This document shows positions 61,161 through 64,000 of a stretch of 64,000 nt of DNA, piece after piece. Source of the DNA: JAHZKN01 sp965250205. GTDB lineage: Bacteria > Pseudomonadota > Alphaproteobacteria > Rhizobiales > Hyphomicrobiaceae. Location of the stretch: NCBI GenBank assembly GCA_965250205.1, contig CBDFNK010000023.1:496001-560000 (forward strand), given 5' to 3'. A model generated the notes under the pieces. The model saw only the letters and a list, made by a program, of their open reading frames with translations, was not told where the DNA came from and ran no database searches. Both the position numbers and the translations under genes were made by a program. Every line of letters begins with the position of its first letter. The stretch's first letter is position 1.

Positions 61161-61832
61161 CTAGTTCCAGAAGGTATAATCCACACCATGGGCACCTGAG
61201 ATCAGCACCGCACCAAACAAGGTCAACAATAGCCCACCAACGCGATTTATTACCCCAAGCCGCTCGACATTTATTCGGTGGCGATATTTGGCAATGATGT
61301 TCGACAACATCACCCACCATGCAATGCTGCCACCCATTATCGCAGCCACCATCAACAAAGCTTCAAGATAGTTGGTCACCTTCACAAATGAGCTGACGCC
61401 ACCAAAAATAGCAAACAATCCCAGCACTGCACCTGGGTTGGTGATGGTTAGGAAAAATGTCTGCGGAATATCCCAAACAAAATCTTTGAGCGTCTCCGGG
61501 CGCACAGCATCGGAACTGACCGTCTCATAACGTGGTGCCGTAAAATAGAGCTTCAGACCAAAGGCAATGAGAGCCAGACCGCCCACATTTTGAATTGCGT
61601 AGCGATAATGTTCAACTGCCCCAGAAATGGCACCAACGCCAAGGGATGCAAACAAGGCAATCAAACCATCGCCCATCACAGCACCAATTCCCGCCGCGAT
61701 CCCGCCCCAAAAGCCACGCTCAATGGCCCTTTGGATACACAGCACATTGACCGGGCCGACAGGAGCGGCCACAAGAATGCCAATGATAAGCCCGACCGGA
61801 ATAATCAGAGGATTTGGAATAAAATCCATCAA
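61161..61832 (-). CDS. LysE-family exporter
   Basis: A 223-residue membrane protein with six hydrophobic segments. GILVAAPVGPVNVLCIQRAI near residue 20 is the LysE/RhtB signature, followed by GGIAAGIGAVMGDGLIA. FLTITNPGAVLGLFAIFGG near residue 130 is the second conserved motif. The family exports amino acids or other small metabolites; the substrate is not predictable. Convergent with the small gene at 60862-61107. Confidence 0.88.
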   Translation of the reverse strand: MMDFIPNPLIIPVGLIIGILVAAPVGPVNVLCIQRAIERGFWGGIAAGIGAVMGDGLIALFASLGVGAISGAVEHYRYAIQNVGGLALIAFGLKLYFTAPRYETVSSDAVRPETLKDFVWDIPQTFFLTITNPGAVLGLFAIFGGVSSFVKVTNYLEALLMVAAIMGGSIAWWVMLSNIIAKYRHRINVERLGVINRVGGLLLTLFGAVLISGAHGVDYTFWN

Positions 61833-61917
61833 GTCTACCTATTCAACTTCCATAATTTGGGTCATGACTGAGCCCACCGCCAATCACCACGCTTAAGTCA
61901 CCGGAGAGAAAGTATTC

Positions 61918-62625
61918 ATGCTGATTTGGCTGAAAACACCCACACCGCGCCAGTCAGGCCACAACCTGAAAGCAGAACGGGGCATAAATCAATTCCACCA
62001 GGCTGCGTCACGTCGACCAAACAGGATTCTGTCCGTGTTAGTCGTACTTGTGATAGCCAACATTGTCCAATTTGCGGGCATCAGCAACGGGCTGGCACAA
62101 GACAAAACGGCCGAGCATATTCCTCTTGCGAAAAACAATACGGCTACGGGTCGCAAATTTGGTGGGCCGGACATCAAGCTCCCTAAGAATGTTGCCGAGA
62201 TGCGCGATGCCCTGTTAGCGGCAACGCAATCCGCGAAAATAGAGGACTTGCGAACCCCTTATGAGTGGAATGAGCTGCCACCTGTGATTTCCGACGACAA
62301 GGTTGACGACCCAATTGCCTATTGGAAGCGCATTTCGCGCGACGGCCAAGGTCTCGAAATCCTACTGATAATCGACAAATTGTTGACACTGCCACCGACT
62401 AAACTGAATGTCGGCAAGGATTATGAAAATAGCGCACTTTATGTCTGGCCGTACCTGTCAGAATTGGATTTGTCCAAATTGACACCAAGACAACAGTTTG
62501 AGCTGCGCACACTTGTACCGCCTAAAGAAGCCCGAAAAATTATGGACTCCAAAAAATGGACCTGGTGGCGCCTTGCAATTGGTGCTGACGGCACATGGCA
62601 CTCGTTCATGAAGCATAATCGCTAG
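61918..62625 (+). CDS. Secreted hypothetical protein
   Basis: A 235-residue protein with an uncharged N-terminal extension, then a hydrophobic segment (ILSVLVVLVIANIVQFAG) near residues 38-55 ending GLAQ, so probably exported or anchored. The mature part has YEWNELPPVISDDKVDDPIA, ILLIIDKLLTLPP and a conserved-looking end with YVWPYLSELDLSKLTPRQQF and TWWRLAIGADGTWHSFM. I believe similar proteins occur in Hyphomicrobiales but no function is known. The Met used is the first of the frame; a later start is possible. Confidence 0.72.
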   Translation: MLIWLKTPTPRQSGHNLKAERGINQFHQAASRRPNRILSVLVVLVIANIVQFAGISNGLAQDKTAEHIPLAKNNTATGRKFGGPDIKLPKNVAEMRDALLAATQSAKIEDLRTPYEWNELPPVISDDKVDDPIAYWKRISRDGQGLEILLIIDKLLTLPPTKLNVGKDYENSALYVWPYLSELDLSKLTPRQQFELRTLVPPKEARKIMDSKKWTWWRLAIGADGTWHSFMKHNR

Positions 62626-62648
62626 ATCAACCTGCGAAACGTTGGCAT

Positions 62649-62705
62649 CGACTTTGAGCAGATAAGTTGATCACCAATCATGGGATAGAGCGCTGAGATA
62701 GAGCG
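62649..62705 (-). repeat. Dispersed intergenic repeat, copy 2
   Basis: Read on the minus strand, this matches 8433-8515: CGCTCTATCTCA, GCTCTATCCCATGA, TTGG and the tail GATCAACTTATCTGCTCAAA plus GTCG. It lacks the tandem expansion of copy 1. A short hairpin ACAGC-ttc-GCTGT follows at about 62714-62726. The copy lies 23 bp after a stop codon and 44 bp before an IS5-family remnant. Confidence 0.75.
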
Positions 62706-62748
62706 TCGAGTAAACAGCTTCGCTGTGTACAACAAAAGGCGCGACGTA

Positions 62749-63415
62749 CTAGGTCCTGTGGACAATTAGCGCAGAGCGATGATGGTAGCCGCGATATTCC
62801 AAGTTGCTTGATAGCTTGAACTCAGTTTTGTCGTATCGCGTGTTCACGCCTGGAAACTCCTTGATCTTACTGAAATAGTTTTCGATCAGGTGTCGCCATT
62901 TGTAGTCCGTCTCATCGTGCGGGATATGGCTGATCCGGTTCTGTTTGGCGGGGATGATGGCTTCGGCCTTGCGTGCCTTTTGAGTGGCCTATGGCCTGAT
63001 TTTGAGTCCCCCTTTTGCGCCGCTCGCCTTCTGGTGAGCGCATCTGCGGTGCCATCGATAAGAACGTATTCAAAGTCAGGATCACCCGATACGGCTTCGA
63101 AAATTCTCTGGAATACATCGTCCTGCGCCCAACACCGGAACCGTCGGAACACACTATTCCAAGCCCCCAAGCCAGGCGGTAGATCGCGCCATGGCCCGCC
63201 CACCCGAACTTTCCAAAGCACCGCTTCCAAAAACAACCGGTTGTCTTTAGCTGTCACCCCTCAGCTGCAAGACGTGCCCGGTAGCAACGGTTCGATCAAC
63301 CGCCAACTTTGATCTGTAATGACAAAACGTTCCCCGCGCATCGCAAACCTCCCAAAAGGAAGTTTGAATCACTATTCGCGCGTTTCTGTGAATCCTAATT
63401 GTCCACAGAACCTAG
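62749..63415 (-). mobile_element. IS5-family element, degenerate
   Basis: Terminal inverted repeats GTCCTGTGGACAATTAG (left) and GTTCTGTGGACAATTAG (right, read inward) lie inside a duplicated CTAG (62749-62752 and 63412-63415). The transposase reads on the minus strand from 63342: MRGERFVITDQSWRLIEPLL, a stop after GTSCS, then VTAKDNRLFLEAVLWKVRVG, GPWRDLPPGLGAWNSVFRRF, GDPDFEYVLIDGT, a frameshift and a deletion, and the C-terminal ENYFSKIKEFPGVNTRYDKT. It is about 667 bp and cannot encode a full transposase. The leader before the Met resembles that of the 39913-40447 element. Confidence 0.88.
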
Positions 63416-63585
63416 AGCAAACAGCCAGAAATCGGTGCAGATCTAGACCTTGCGACCCCGCCGCGCTGGTAGCAGGCCAAACGGCTTGCTAAAGCCACAC
63501 ATCTGAAATGTCGGACAGGCTAACAGAGCTGAGACCACTTCAACTGCAATGGTCTTGTGTCCACCATTTCCTGTTTGGCTGAACG

Positions 63586-64000
63586 GTGAAAGCTGCTGAC
63601 GTGCTGCGCATTGACTACTTGAGAACTGCACCTTTGCCACCTGTGTCCTTCCAGGTGAAAGACGGCTCTTGTCTTGCCATTGAAGGGCCCTCGGGTTCAG
63701 GCAAAACGCGATTGTTACGCGCAATTGCCGACCTTGATCCGGCAAAGGGTGATGTTTTTCTCGATGGTGCGGGACGCAATGAAACACCGGCACCTGAGTG
63801 GCGACGTATGGTGCGCTACGTCACCGCAGAACCGGGTTGGTGGACACAGACACCACGTCAAACTTTGGCACCACGTCAAACTTTGGCACCACGTCAAACT
63901 TTACAAACCGAGACCGCGACGCGGGCAAACAATGATGACGAACGGCTTAAGCGAACTTTGAACACCGTTGGCTTGTCAGCATCGATACTTGATGAACCGA
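63586..64000 (+). CDS. ABC transporter ATP-binding protein, 5' part
   Basis: The frame is open from a TGA at 63580 to the right edge, so about 138 residues are visible. GTG codons at 63586 and 63601 are possible starts; neither has a good ribosome binding site. Walker A is IEGPSGSGKTRLLRAIADLD near residue 35. WRRMVRYVTAEPGWWTQTP resembles the region after Walker A in YbbL/FetA-type ATPases. A triple repeat of PRQTLA follows (see the tandem repeat). The signature and Walker B motifs lie beyond the window. The partner permease is not visible. Confidence 0.75.
   Translation, partial: MKAADVLRIDYLRTAPLPPVSFQVKDGSCLAIEGPSGSGKTRLLRAIADLDPAKGDVFLDGAGRNETPAPEWRRMVRYVTAEPGWWTQTPRQTLAPRQTLAPRQTLQTETATRANNDDERLKRTLNTVGLSASILDEP
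63852..63905 (+). repeat. In-frame 18-bp triple tandem repeat
   Basis: ACCACGTCAAACTTTGGC occurs at 63852-63869 and 63870-63887, with a third copy at 63888-63905 that diverges in its last bases. Being 18 bp, it adds the hexapeptide PRQTLA twice without breaking the ATPase frame. Confidence 0.9.

Noticed and set aside
39913..63415. Composite transposon bounded by the two IS5 remnants
   Set aside because: The elements have different terminal repeats, each has its own CTAG duplication, and the 22 kb between them is ordinary core-genome sequence.
1..64000. tRNA or rRNA genes
   Set aside because: No T-loop (GGTTCGAATCC-type) with matching acceptor stem and no rRNA-like sequence was noticed on either strand; a covariance-model scan was not possible.

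Overview
The window reads as a piece of an alphaproteobacterial chromosome, most likely order Hyphomicrobiales (Rhizobiales). Markers for this are gcrA, a SAM-II riboswitch ahead of metZ, proteins of the DUF4175/TIGR02302 and TIGR02301 types, the argD-argF-hslO cluster, the hdac-xseB-dxs / tlyA-rlmD neighbourhood, and a bioBFDAZ operon with the rhizobial-type BioZ. A DmdC-like acyl-CoA dehydrogenase and an arsenosugar-type ArsM would fit a marine lifestyle, but that is inference. I recognise no tRNA, rRNA, prophage or CRISPR array. Most of the window is ordinary housekeeping DNA.

Layout. Positions 1-8.4 kb hold lysine and arginine genes (lysA, lptM-type lipoprotein, argH; then tlpA, dapD, a membrane protein, DUF805 and dapE). 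From 8.5 to 10.7 kb lies a phosphate-permease/ArsM pair. From 10.8 to 15.2 kb come dcd, a SAM-II riboswitch, metZ, apaG and argE. The stretch 12.2-14.3 kb is peppered with single-base insertions that break all three genes, and it looks like a sequence-quality problem rather than decay. From 15.3 to 21.6 kb come a Cys-rich lipoprotein, two methyltransferase-fold genes, hslO-argF-argD and the cell-cycle regulator gcrA. From 21.7 to 26.5 kb come comF, grxC, a nitrilase-family gene and DUF1178, ending in a striking array of covarying palindromes (26499-26745).

From 27.5 to 33.3 kb an internally deleted phoX remnant precedes the biotin operon bioB-bioF-bioD-bioA-bioZ, followed by a Fae-like gene. 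From 34.2 to 39.9 kb come ubiB, two glycosyltransferase genes, two small genes and ubiE. A degenerate IS5-family element (39913-40447) sits between ubiE and a DUF2147 gene. From 41.6 to 48.5 kb come a sirtuin, rlmD, tlyA, a DUF4399 lipoprotein, doxX, dxs, xseB and an HDAC-family gene. From 48.6 to 56.3 kb come lipid/CoA genes, tsaC and a D-2-hydroxyacid dehydrogenase. The last 8 kb are hypothetical genes, yedK, lysE, a second IS5-family remnant (62749-63415) and the start of an ABC ATPase.

Functionally, lysine (dapD, dapE, lysA), arginine (argE, argD, argF, argH), methionine (metZ under SAM-II control), biotin and isoprenoid/ubiquinone (dxs, ubiE, ubiB) synthesis are all represented. The least explained signals are the palindrome array and its relative inside the gcrA terminator, the repeat shared by 8433-8515 and 62649-62705, and the pit-arsM pairing.
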